From contig CACVBU010000181.1 in the NCBI GenBank assembly GCA_902728285.1, positions 1,617,321-1,681,320 of the forward strand: DNA of 64,000 nucleotides, written 5' to 3'. Below the pieces are notes generated by a model. The model had not been told where the DNA came from. It was given only the letters and a program-made list of their open reading frames with translations, and did not search any database. The stretch is from Clytia hemisphaerica (taxonomy: Eukaryota > Cnidaria > Hydrozoa > Leptothecata > Clytiidae). Below, in pieces: positions 1 to 11,815 of this stretch (position 1 is the stretch's first letter; every line of letters begins with the position of its first letter). Made by a program: the position numbers and the translations under genes.

Positions 1-1116
1 GTTGGAAAGCGTCTAATAGTCAGAATACGTCAAGTTGGAATGTCTCAGGTTGAAATGGAATACTTTAGTTTGATATATCAGAATTTGGCTTAAAATGCGC
101 CATTCCGAAAAACGAAAACTGCATTTCAAGCTGGCGTTCTGCATTTCCAATTCGCCCGTTCGATTAGATTCGATTTTGTCCATACTCACCTGCTGCTTTC
201 GAGTGGATGCAATAACAAACTAGTTCAAGTGGGAAATTAAATATTATATTATATTCTTCCTATTATATATCATAATATAAATGACAAACAGATCAAGGCA
301 AGGTCCACTCTTGACTTGTAAATATCAACAAAGTTAGCTTCATAATCCGACCTAGCTACCTACAAACAAGAAGTGCTCTGAAACCACAGAAGAATACAAA
401 AATACTTACGTGATATCCAGTCTTCATCAGTCGAACATGTACTTCACAAAGGAAGAAAGAGTTTTCCTTCTTTTTCTCTCTTTTTTTCTTCAAAACAAAA
501 AGACAAAATTTCATTCATTCGCTCTGATGTAAACAAACCAGCCTAAGATCAAACGAGACCTTCTTTTACGGACACAGGCTAATTTTTCCTTCAATGAAGT
601 ATTTAAACACGCGTTCCGATTTGCAGAAAATGTTTTGCAGAACACTGCGAACCAATTAAAAGCGTTGTAGTAAATCATTGGTACTTTTACATTTTTTTTA
701 AATTCTTGGAGACTTCATTCCACTTACGAATTCACGTCGAGCCAGTTGCTGTCTGTTGCCACACGCTGTGTGGGTCTGGTATGGAATGTAGGTATTGCTT
801 TTTCTCTGGTGAATTGTTCTTATTTTCTTATAAATTCTCTTTTTAGACAGATATAAGATAAGCGCTCCTGGTCTAAAGAATGAATGCCTACAGAGTTTTA
901 GTTTAAAAGTTCACTAAAAAAAAAGAACGCTTTTGACTTAATTCCACTTCCTCCTTTCACTGCTGTATGGACTTATTTTACTTTTCTTAATTTGTGAAAA
1001 GACAGGAAGAAAGAACAGAGGAGATTTCTGACAGTCTGTTGTGCAGGCCGGTTGAGGCTGCAGAGCCAGACAATAGATATTGCTGTTTTTTTTAACGTAA
1101 CAGCACAGCGGTGGTG
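1..1116. other. Intergenic DNA, no gene recognised
   Basis: AT-rich sequence with poly-A and poly-T runs. I see no convincing coding region, RNA gene or inverted-repeat element. A short open stretch on the - strand ending in a GTAAGT donor near 396-412 could be an exon of a gene lying to the left, but it is too short to call. Confidence 0.5.
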
Positions 1117-1211
1117 GTGGGGGGGGTACTTAGACGCAATGAGTGCCAGTTGCCAGTTATATGCTAGCCATAAGGGTTCTGTTTTCACACCTCTAAATTT
1201 CATCAAAGGGG
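1117..1211 (+). repeat. Fragment of GGGGTACTTAG dispersed repeat
   Basis: It starts with a run of G followed by GGTACTTAG, then shares blocks (CATAAGGGT, TTTTCACACC, CAAAGGGGTACA) with the copy at 40883-40990. It is one end of the same family whose complete copies lie at 59138-59390 and 59532-59863. It is truncated here and directly abuts the next inverted-repeat element. Confidence 0.6.
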
Positions 1212-1454
1212 TACAGTAAGTTGGTCTAATGTTGACATCCCTCTTTAATTTCAGCACCGTTCTTTGGGGGATAGGAATAAATAGGAAGGTGTGGGAGTCG
1301 CTGATGGAAACTATTTTTCTTTCATCCTTGGAGATCAAGTGGAAAAAAAACTTCTTGTTTATTAGTGATCCTGACCTTACTAATATTCCTATCCCCAACA
1401 TCTAAAGAAGGATGTCAAAATTAGAAGATGGATGTTGACATTAGACCAACCTAC
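1212..1454. mobile_element. MITE-like element, TACMGTAAGTTGGTC ends
   Basis: The left end TACAGTAAGTTGGTCTAATG is mirrored at the right by CATTAGACCAACCTA. Just inside both ends lies TTGACATCC or its reverse complement. It is the same family as 3025-3225. The TA plus C-(A/C)-GTA start is reminiscent of Tc1/mariner-type ends. No transposase is present. The right boundary is approximate. Confidence 0.6.
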
Positions 1455-3024
1455 AAAAAATCATTGAAAAACAATTGAGTATTTGTAACACTAACAGTTT
1501 CAAAATTAGGAACAGAAAAAATGGACAACAGAGGCGTATTTAGGGTAGGTCAAGTAGGTCAAGTGACATAGTTCCGAGAAATTGAAAAACATGAAAAATT
1601 GTGAAACAGGCAATCCTATTCCTTTTAGTAATACACAGTCCCCTTCAGATGCCATGTCTTGTATCAACTTTATCATTTTTATGCGTGCGGCAGTTAAAAC
1701 TAACTAAACTAGACTGAAATTTATCTCCGCAGTATTACCTCCCTAAAGTTTTGCGAGTGAACCTTTCGCTATTTAGAGACTTTTATTTTGATAATCCGAA
1801 AACCTATCTAATACCGCCCGAGTCATATCGCCCCGCTTGAGTGACTTAGCAACACCCTTTTTGACCTCTTTCGCCCTAGCAAATCGGGATCATATTATTA
1901 CCGAGCTCAACTTCTCTAAAAATTCACGCGTAATGACCTTGAGTGACTGCTTATATATCTGGCCGCCTTTCATTTAGAGATAATATGAAGCTGAGAGACA
2001 TAGCTAGAAATGGCTGAAACGACCTAGCAAAATTTCTGAAAAAATCGGGGTAATAGCTATGAGGCTACGTACAGCTTCTCTGTCGAGTTTATTAAAAAAC
2101 AATACTCAATTCACATTTTCTAGCTTATCTCTTTCACAGTTTTTATTGAGAGAAGCTCAGTTTCCAGAGCTGAAATTTGCTGAAGCAACCCAGTTAACTT
2201 TTGAGTTTGATCTGAAATTTTGTGAAAGTCCAAGTAACTTTCACGTCTTTAACTGTGATTTTATAGCTTTAATTCTTATGGATCGATTGCTAAGAATTGA
2301 TCGTCAGGGTATTAAGCATCAGCACCAGTTGTCACTGCTTTAAGTTGAACTAATAATGTTTATTTTTTAACAAAAATGAAGCATTTTTAAAAGTCTTTTA
2401 AAAAACTTTGTTTTTTACCTGCTTTTTGGTTGTTGTTGTGAGCGGAAATGAATATATTAGAATGATTTGACACCATTTAATTACCTCCTATTCAATTCAA
2501 AACATAAAAAATAATTTTAGGGATATAAAGGCCTATAAACTCAACTATAACTCATCTATATTTCTTGTTTGGGGAAACGAACATTTGCTCCACATCAGTA
2601 TCTATTTTCTACCACAAGCGGTTAATTAGCGTAAAAAGGTAGTTAAAACGTGAGACAGGGGTATACGTTGAGTAAAAAAATTCCCATAATTTGTAACATA
2701 GTACGAGTGGCGATACAAACTACGTCCGTCTAAACAAAAGTGGAATCTTGCATAGAATAACTCGGATAGCGATTAAACGAAAAATGATAAACGCCTTTCC
2801 AAGAACCAGACTTGAACCACTTGGCTTCAAAATTTTGACCTACTTGGCAAAATTCCTAAATACGCCACTGGACAAAACTTTCGAAATTCAGTCTCTCTAA
2901 AGAGTCAATTTTCAAACTTTGGCTCATTAGTCACCCGCCTGACAATCCACACAATCCAAAACCAATTTCAATCCAAAATATACACCTCAAATATCTAGAA
3001 ATCATCAACCGGACCTATCATAAT
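1455..3024. other. Intergenic DNA, no gene recognised
   Basis: A 94-codon open frame at 2059-2343 has no recognisable domain and sits in low-complexity AT-rich sequence, so I do not call it a gene. Nothing else stands out in this stretch. Confidence 0.5.
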
Positions 3025-3225
3025 TACCGTAAGTTGGTCTAATATCGACATCCCTCGTCTAATTCCGACACCCTTCTTTAGAGAAAGGAATAAAATGAAA
3101 GCTTGAATCACTGATTGAAAAAGAATTATTCCTCTCTGACCACTAAGCAAAGAAAAACAGTTTCAACTTTTCTATAAATTTCAGCTAATAAAAAGGGTGT
3201 TGGGATTATAGACCAAGTTACGGTA
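3025..3225. mobile_element. MITE-like element, 201 bp, TACCGTAAGTTGG ends
   Basis: The left end TACCGTAAGTTGGTCTA pairs with the right end TAGACCAAGTTACGGTA with a single mismatch. It is a second, shorter member of the family at 1212-1454. It is non-coding and non-autonomous. Confidence 0.75.
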
Positions 3226-3333
3226 TTTACTTGACGTCCCCTGCAACATTTTTGGTCCAAGATGATGTCATATAGACCCAAGCTAACTGAAAGATTTTTG
3301 TTAGCAAACATCATATTATCAAGATCATATTAT

Positions 3334-3480
3334 ATACGTCAACTGCTCTAACTTGGGACGATTGGTGGAAACATGGGACTTGTTGGTATCTGGCCTGTAT
3401 TTTCACTTAGTGTTAAATCTCTTTGACAACAAATTTGCTTTGAAAATGATAACTCCACCAAGTTTATCAATCATAATTTC
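3334..3480 (-). repeat. One-ended copy of the TACTGTCAACTGC element
   Basis: It begins TACGTCAACTGCTCTAACTT and continues as the reverse complement of the right half of the complete element at 43253-43629 (shared blocks include ATGGGACT, GGCCTGTATTTTCACTTA and CCACCAAGTTTATCAATCAT). The opposite end is not found, so this is a fragment. The interval 3481-4153 upstream of UPRT shows nothing else clear. Confidence 0.6.
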
Positions 3481-4153
3481 TGTCATAAGATGTCACGATC
3501 ACTTTCACTGATAGCGCGCCCTTTTTAACTTTTTTGTTTTCATTCAAAATGACCGGACGCCGATTGGAGAATTAGAGAACTCCCGCCGCCTAACCGCCTA
3601 TCGCCCGATGGGGATTACCAAATAACGAGTGTGTCACTTGCTGCGAGTGGCTGTCCCCTTCTCCCCTACACATTTCAAATAATTTCTGTATATTTTCTCT
3701 TATCGACACATTGAATGTCATATTCAGCAACATTTTATCATATTTTTGTTTAGGTTATTGGAAAAGTGTGAAAGTTCAAGTTTAACTCTTACTGTTCCTT
3801 TAACTTGATTTTTTTATCCTGACCTTGAGCAGTTCCTTAACATACCTTATATTTTTTGACCATTTTTTAATGATAATGTCATAATAATTGGTCTATGTCA
3901 TACAATATGACATATATATATTATATGGTGAAGATCAGAGATCTGACCTCAAGGAGAGAAAGTGTTGAAAATACTAAATAAAATAAAGATGAAACATAAA
4001 AAGGCACTAATATTTTTATAATTATATGTTTTTTTCCATTTTTTTTAATTTTTGTAAATATATATATTATATATATTTGTACAATCAAAGTTTTTGCAAA
4101 CACGAAAAAAAAAAAGAAACATAAATTAGCTGTCACTTTGATATCAAGGCCAA

Positions 4154-7100
4154 ATGCCTGAATTAACAACAACTAACAGCGAAGAAAAATCTACCCCTGG
4201 AAATGAGCAGAAACCAAAAAATCGCAAGTTATCAATGGTAAAAGACAATTATAAAATCAATTCATCATTCGATGACGATGGTGATAATGTGTTTACAGAC
4301 TCTTCTGCGAAAGTAAATTTAACAAAAACTGAAGTAGAGGAAAGTGAAAATGAGAAAAGGCGCTTGGTTATTATGCAATCAAATAATCAAATTAAAGAGC
4401 TTCAAACAATTATTTGGAACAGGTAAGCCCTGGATACAAGTTGGAAATCCTCTTTAAATTTTGCTGCTTGATAGCAAGAGATTAATTTGGGTTTACATTG
4501 CAATGGGTCTTGCATAATGAAAAGCAGGTGAGCGTAATTATGTTCACTCCATTAGCTCTTTCTGTTTAAAAGCAAAACATTGATTAATATTATGTCCCTA
4601 TTTCAGGAGTGTCTATTTATTCTATTAACACATATTTTGGACTTTTTAGGATTTGGGATTTCATACTTCTTCTTTCTTTATACTTAGGGAAACAAGCCGC
4701 ACTGATTTCATATTTTACTCAGACAGATTGGTATGCATTTTTTTACAATTCAATTTGTCAAATAATATTGTAATCCTGCATATAGATATATCATTTAAGA
4801 GATATTTTCCTACTCAATTTTCAGAAAAAGATGACGGATGTCCATTTTAATATAGGGATATATCATTTATACCAAAATTTGTGCTATCATGGGAAAGTTA
4901 CGATAAAATTCAATTGCAATAAATTTATTTTCAGATTCGCCTTGTAATTGAAGAAGGTTTAAATCAACTGCCATTTGAAGAATGCACCGTAAAGACTCAT
5001 ACAGGTGAAACTTTAATGGGATCAAATTTCAAAGATTTTCTTCTTTTCACTTTTTTTGAATTTCAATGTTAAACAAATTCTAAATTAAATGTTCTGCCTT
5101 TTGAGTCATATTTCATTAATTTCGATATTTTTATAGAATTTTAACGAATTTAGATTTTTCATATTTAGGTGCTGAATATAACGGCTGCTCATTTTTCAAA
5201 GGAATATGCGGAGTCAGCATTGTCAGAAGTGGTAAGACACACCCTTCTGTTAGTGAAAGATAATCCAACTTTGTATAGTGATAACAGATATTTGGTATTG
5301 TCGATTTCATCTGTTTTTAAAAAAACAGTCAATTTCATTTGATCCTGCTTGATCAGATCAAGATCTTTTACTACACCTCTTTTACATTGATCCAAAAATT
5401 GGAGATTTTCCCAATCTCATTTCAAGGCTTATAAAAATGCCTTTTATTATACATATTATACATGCTCTAGAGAGTGCTAGTGCTAAAATTCCACTGCTAA
5501 TTTTTCCTAGGAGAAGCAATGGAAAAAGCATTGAGAGAATGTTGCAGGAGTATTCGCATTGGAAAATGTTGATGGTACGAGATGAAGATACTGGGGAGAG
5601 ACATGTAAGCTCTTTAAGTCTGTAGGTTTATTATAAAGTCACAATGAAGCAGTCTCATAATTAGCAAAAAATTTATCCAAAATTTTATCCAATAGCACCG
5701 TTGCGAAAGATTTCATCATATGTATAATGAGGGCAGAGTTAATTAACTATTACTATTAGATTAACATAAAAATTCATGTTGCACCTGACGACCAAGAAAG
5801 ATATTTGAGTTCTGGGAAACTTGAGAATATTAAACACAAAAGTTTATTTAGTTCTCAAGTTTTTAAACTGCTTGCTTTTGGAATTTCACTTTATACCTAG
5901 AGTTTAATCAATAATGATTATGATGAAGATCGATAACAACTTATGAAAAAATACACGCTTTTTTCATAAGGACAAGTTTATAAGAACTCATGTGCTGAAA
6001 ATTGGCTAAAACCCAAGAATAAATTAATACTAAATCATGTGCCTCAGATTTCAGAAATTCTAAGAAAGTACTGATTCTAACAGATTTTAAAGCAATTTTA
6101 TGTTTTTAAGTAAAGAAACCCATAAAGAACATCGTATTAAGAACATCGTAAGAACATTCTATTAAGAACGTTGTAAGAACATTCTAAGTCTGAAAATTTT
6201 AAAAATTGAAAACAGCCCAGTATGTGCTAAAATTTACTGGTTCTTATAAAACAACCGTCTATCATATTTTGAGATATGTTTTGTTGATTGAGAAGCAGTC
6301 TGGCTTTTAATTGCTAAATTCAATCTGTATTTCTTCTCAAGCAGAAGGTGTTTGATCTTTTTTCACAGACATAATTTCGCCTACCAATATCAAATTTCTT
6401 TCGAGTGGATTGTTGTTTTCTGCTTGATGAGTCTGTTTTTATGACACTTTATCTCCTTAAAGGAAAAACAGTTTTAAGGGTACGTGTTCAAGCATATGTG
6501 TACTTGACAGTTGACAGCTCTAGGCCACAACAATTGAAGGATAAAAATAGTCGAATAGAAGCTTAATTTTATTTATTAGCATTAACGTAGGAAAAGCCTA
6601 TTGAATAGGATATCAGCATACTAATCATCTCTTTTTTAATCTGGTCATTTTATTGTTCTTTATATGAACTGATGTTTTGGATCAGAACTTTAGCCCTCTT
6701 ATCTAAATTATTAATCAGCCTGCATTTACGAACGCACGTGACGGTTCCGTTTCGCTCCAAAATATTCAATTGTTACGTCACTTCTAACCAATAAAATGGC
6801 TTGTGTGAACATGGTTTAAATGATAAACTTTAATTCTGATTTTGGACGCAGGCCTGTGGTTAATAAGGCGTGTTCAATTACTCAAATTGCTTCAGTCGTC
6901 GTTCATTGCCTTCGTGCGTCCTCAGAAGTCATCTCCTTCATTTTGCTCTGAAAGCCAAAGCGTCGAGAAAGTTTTCATTGACGCAGTGAGCAGGGACACT
7001 GGACTTACAGTGCTTATACCAAAATGTATAAATGATCCTTAAAACATACACTCTTTTTTTATAAGCATACGGGACAATTGGGTCGAGACTAAGTATGCTT

Positions 7101-8932
7101 AGGGACCATTCAAAAAGTACGTACGCTCAAAATCGGTGAAAATTTACCACCCCCTCCCCCCTTGTACGCTCTCGTACGCTTTGGGCAAAGACTTTCCTAA
7201 CTGAAAGTGACGCCCCCAAAATAACATAACATATGCAATGTACGCTCTCGTACGCTTTGGCATTACCCCCCCCCTTTCGCGTACGTACGCTTTTGAAATG
7301 ACCCCCCCCCCTCAAAAAATTTTAGATCGTATTAAACAGTCTATTCAAAGGTAAATTAGGGGATTTTGAGAAAAATTAAAATAAGTTCAACTTCTGTTTG
7401 TCTTTGTTGATGATATAATTAGAAGATCTAACCAAACTTTGACTGAAATTTCGTTGTATAGAAAAATGTCAAAGCGTACGTACCTTTCTACCTGACCTCC
7501 CCCTCCCCTCGTACGCTTTCGTACGCTTTTGGTAGTACCCTCCCCCTCACCCTCAGAGCGTACGTTCTTTTTGAATGGTCCCTTAGCAAAATCTCATTTT
7601 TAGCCTTAATTTATGCTTATTTATTAGACTTCGTTTTGTTGATTTTCCTTTGGGTTCATGGAAATTTCAAATTTTAAGTCAGAACATTGATTCGGCTCAA
7701 AAAATTACAATTTTTGTAATTAGGCGCCACAGGCGAAAATCTTTGGTCTAAGAAAACTAAAACAGCTTCAAAAGTAACCCTAAAAAGATCAGCGTTTCAG
7801 AAAAGCTGCTCAAGTTTTTTTGCATTTCAGCTTGGAGGTATGCTTAGCAATATAGCATTATGCTTATTTTTTACCGAGTTTGTGCCTAAGTATGCTTATA
7901 AACGTTATGCTTACAAAAAAAAGTGTAATTTAAAAATGTTTTAAATTTCATTAAGAAAACAAATCAAGCGGAGACTTCTCTTTTCATTCATATTTTTCCT
8001 GAAGTATCCTTCGAAACCGTTTTCGACGGGTTCTTGTTTAAAGACTATCTATAGTCCTGTTCTCGAAAGATAGTTAAAGTGTTATTTAAATTATTATCCC
8101 CTTTTCCTAGATCGTATACGCCCGATTTCCTCCTGATATCGACGAACGAAAAGTCCTTCTCATGTACCCACTTCTAGGTGAGCATTTTATTCACTCGTTC
8201 AAATTTCTGCTCGGATCTTTCTGATTACTAATTAGTGTATAGGTAAGTGGCGTGACGATATTATATGAAACGCCACGATAGATTAAACGTTTTGAAGCGT
8301 TTAAGGGTAATTTGGCAAAATGTTTATAGGTGTGATTGATAAAAATTTGAAATGCTCCGCTTATTAAATGGAACGGTAACACTTAAGTAACATCAATTTC
8401 TTTACCTTTGCTTTGTTTAAAGCTTTTTCTTAGCACGAATCCATCCAAGTTTCTATGTTTATCCAACCGAATTTTTAAAATTTTTTCTCACTCTCATTAG
8501 CGAGTGGCGGTAACATAACACTGGGCGTTGACACCCTTCTCGATTATGGCGTCCAAGAGGAAAATATTTATATCCTGACACTATTTGCAACCCAAAAAGG
8601 TTTGTAATCTGATAAAATATTTTAAAACTCTGCCACTAAAAGATTAACTGATTTTAAACTTATCTCGGCGAGGCAGAATCATTCTTAAACTTGGCGAGAA
8701 GTAACTTTGGCGAATTCTTCAAAACTCGCCAATTATTGTTCTCGCTATATATAAGTTCCCTTAGTATAATTATTGCTTTCTGATGACAAATGTTTTCTTT
8801 TTATCTTCCATCCTTCTACTTTTAGGAATCAAACATCTCATGGATAAGCATCCAAAAGTTTTACTATTGACGACGGAAGTCGCTGAAGATGTTCCGACTC
8901 ATTTTGGTGAGAAATACTTTGGAACGGAGTAA
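4154..8932 (+). CDS. UPRT: Uracil phosphoribosyltransferase homologue, 8 exons
   Basis: Type I phosphoribosyltransferase-fold protein related to animal UPRT, which in microbes converts uracil plus PRPP to UMP (pyrimidine salvage). Exons read by eye: 4154-4422, 4688-4730, 4935-5004, 5169-5231, 5511-5604, 8111-8177, 8501-8599 and 8826-8932, all with GT-AG borders and compatible phases except inside exon 5. The product is about 270 residues, with a variable N-terminus of roughly 80 residues. Recognisable blocks are NNQIKELQTI, RLVIEEGLNQLPF, GVSIVRSGEAME, FPPDIDERKVLLMYP and the C-terminal THFGEKYFGTE. The PRPP-loop region reads YPLLASGGN, closer to the microbial TGG form than vertebrate UPRT. 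Exon 5 lacks one base in an A-run near 5562-5566, which puts the second half out of frame. Because both halves are conserved, an assembly indel is likelier than a dead gene. Intron 5 (2.5 kb) carries nested MITEs. Confidence 0.9.
7046..7928. mobile_element. Inverted-repeat element (TAAGCATA ends) split by a second element
   Basis: In UPRT intron 5, the left part (TACACTC, a T-run, then ATAAGCATA, and later CTAAGTATGCTTA) mirrors 7880-7928 (TAAGTATGCTTATAA, TTATGCTTAC, an A-run, then AGTGTAA). The element at 7101-7583 interrupts it, which makes this the older insertion. Edges are approximate. Confidence 0.5.
7101..7583. mobile_element. MITE-like element with AGGGACCATTCAAAAAG ends
   Basis: Terminal inverted repeats of about 27 bp (AGGGACCATTCAAAAAG then TACGTACGCTC at the left; the mirror at the right has AACGTACGCTC). 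The interior repeats the palindromic word CGTACG and the phrase GTACGCTCTCGTACGCTTT between C-rich runs. It is non-coding and lies in UPRT intron 5. Confidence 0.75.
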
Positions 8933-10572
8933 ATCGATTCTTGTGTAATCGACCTAGTTGTTTTTTAGAGAATTTTTTTATGTGTGTATATAGATTTATG
9001 ATGGGTTTTTGGTTTACCTACTCTTATAGAGGTTTCTTGGCAAGGTTACTTCTATGAAACTGTATCGATCGAGCAGTTTTAGTTTTACTAAAAATCTCGA
9101 TTTCCGAATTTTAGGGATTTGGCCTGTAATTATGTTTGTTTTTTTCAGTCAAGAAAAAAATAAATAGTGCTTTATAGAGAGCTTTTCTAAATTGTTTAGG
9201 CTCGTTTTTTCTCGTGTTTCAGTTTCAAGATAAGGTATATATTTTTATTGTTGTTAGTTAATGTATAACAATTAGTTACAGAAGATTATTCATTACGCGT
9301 TCGTAGCATAATGGAAAATTGGCACGTACATAGTAAACATGGTAATCCTTCTATTTCAATATTTTTCAATGTCTTATGATCGTTTGCGTGCCTCCAGCAG
9401 TTGTTAACCAACATTGATCCAGGGATGCGAAACTTGCAGGCAATCGTATGAAATATTAAGCCCTTTTTACCTTGTTTGTTCCAATTTTCTAAGTACAGAC
9501 TATATAAATTACTTTATTTTTTTCAAATTATTAAAATAATGGGCGTTTCCAGAAGAAATTCTTGTGAATGGATTTTCCGTTGGATGTTTTCACTTTGCAC
9601 CCCCTAGGTACATGTGGTAATACAAATTACCCTCTGGAATTTAAATTTAATTTTTTTTATATCCCTGGAAAATATATCCTACACCCCATTACTTTTTTCT
9701 GGAAGAACCTAATGCAAATAATATTCAGATTTTTTATCTTTTTTATATTTTGATAATTCTTTTCTTGATTTCTGACAATTTTTAGATAATTTCTAAGTTT
9801 TTTGAGGAGAGAATGAGGGTCATAGATTTATTCTTCAAGACTCAAAGTATGCAATAACCTGGATATCCAAGCTCAAAATTTTAGAAAAATCAAAAATTAT
9901 AGAGCTTGGTCTCCCTAGAGAATGAAAGTGCAAACCCATGTTCCCAAAGCTTTCCTAGCCAACCCAGGGCAGCAAAACAGAAATTAATAAAAACCAGCCT
10001 TACAAGAACTAAAACCATTTAAAACATCCAAAGATTACACCAGAGTCCATGAACAAGTTTGCATGCATTGTCATGACCAACCATGTTTTCTTGGAAAATG
10101 AACTTGCCTCTGTTTTCTTCTTTTTCATGTTTTCATGTAACAGAAAGCTCTATCTTCACTAGCAAGTGGAGCACTATCCTATTTTTGCTTCAGAATTACT
10201 CCGCGCCGTGTAGATCAGTCCTTACGGCTTTAACGAAGTGAGTGCAAGCAAGCGGATTGCATTCTCATATGGAGAATGCAAAACGCTCTAGGGAGACCAG
10301 GCCGCAAACCAGAACATAAAATATCAAAACTAGACTGTGAAATAGTTTACAGCCTGGATATCCAGGCTAAGTATGCAAACGTATTAGTTCTGTGGATGTG
10401 GGATTGTTAAAGTTTTAAATCAAAGAAATTATTTGCAGCAATTCTTGTTTCTCTAAAATCAGACTAGTTGCCTGAGTTTATTTTGGGCTTTTATTACTCT
10501 CTTAAAGAGTAAAACTTCTTTCTTTAGGGTGATGGTTTGACCTTGTAGTTTGTGTTTTATGAAAAATAGTTG
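8933..10572. other. Intergenic DNA downstream of UPRT
   Basis: The first part is presumably the UPRT 3' UTR (AATAAA-like sequence near 9160). The rest shows no gene. The phrase CTAGGGAGACCAG occurs in opposite orientations near 9910 and 10290, suggesting a decayed inverted-repeat element around 9840-10370, but the match is too short to delimit. Confidence 0.4.
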
Positions 10573-11815
10573 TACAGTATATGGCCCCCAAAATGGAGAC
10601 GGCCCCCAAAACGGAGGTTTTCATTAAAATGAAGATTCTGACTTGTAGATTTATCAGAATTAAACGATTTTTGTTTATTTTAAAAGAATGATGGTTATAC
10701 TTAAAAATGAACATGTTTTTGCTGGTTTGAGAAGGATTCAAAATAACATATTTGCGTCTAAAGGAAATATTTTAACACCAAAATTAGATAAATATTGCAT
10801 ATAACTCACTCTAGCTCCTTGGATATTGAAAATAAGTTATGAAAACGGGGTATAGGAAACTTTCTACACCTAATGCCGTTCAGAAAATGCAAATACATCT
10901 GTGACTTTAGAGGCTGGGTAAAAGATAGCATCTTGAAGGTCAACCAGTATTTTGGAGCCCTAGAATCAGCATTGACAAAACCGAAATTCTAAATATGAGA
11001 AAAAGCAAAAATCTTGGAATTCTATTCCTATCACCTTAAGTTAATAGTTTATAACAAAAAATTGACATTATATATAAAAATTTTCGCTGAATCAGCAAAA
11101 ACGGCAAATTCTGTCATTTTTTTGCAAAATATAGGAGAAAAATATCTTTAAAGCTTAATATTTTCAGTTTCAGTTAAGCTTTTTTTTTCTAAAATTTTCA
11201 CAGCTTATTCCATACATGAATGGAACTATTTTCAAAAGAGTTTTGTTTTCAAAAACTTGATTAAGACGTTGTTAAATCAAAATTGTCATTTTGAAAATTT
11301 CTAAATTTTCAGTTTGAACTTTGCAATATCGAAAATCTTGAAATATTTCATAAAAATCATAAATTTTACATCCATCGGGTCGTAAATTTAAGGGAAAACA
11401 CAAATATGTCCATAGTTTTTCCCCCTATTACCACCGGGCTTAATAATTTGATTTTAGCTACACCTCCGTTTTCGGGGCCCCAAACCTGCATTTTGACAAC
11501 CAGGGGTATACTGTAAAACTTTTATCAAATAAATTTATGCCCAAAACCCTTTAAATCATATCAAAATTTTGTATTCATATCTTAAAGATATCTCGAGGAA
11601 TCGCTAAAATTTCAAACCTCCGTTTTGGGGGCCATTAGAAAAAAGCTACCTATCTTTAAGCGATTGAAAAATATTGTTGAAGTTGAAAATTTTGAAAAAG
11701 AACTACCAGGAAATAAAGTAGAGATGTTAAAGGTTTTCATGCAGCAAAAATTTTTTCCCCTAGATTTGAGAGAAATTTCAAATTTGATCGCCGTTTTGGG
11801 GGCCACATACTGTAT
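10573..11815. mobile_element. 1.24 kb non-autonomous element, TACAGTATATGGCCCCC ends
   Basis: The left end TACAGTATATGGCCCCCAAA is mirrored at the right by TTTGGGGGCCACATACTGTA with one mismatch. Further copies of the GGCCCCCAAAACGGAGG phrase, or its complement, occur at about 10600, 11465, 11617 and 11790, so the terminal sequence is repeated inside. The TA-CAGTA start resembles Tc1/mariner-type termini. Small open frames overlap it but none resembles a transposase. Confidence 0.75.

Noticed and set aside
380-425. Possible - strand exon end (EVHVRLMKTGYH before a GTAAGT donor)
   Set aside because: Too short and with no partner exon in the window. It could be a real exon of a gene to the left, but it cannot be supported.
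973-1401. 142-codon - strand open frame
   Set aside because: It overlaps two dispersed repeats (1117-1211 and 1212-1454) and has no recognisable domain or codon-like structure.
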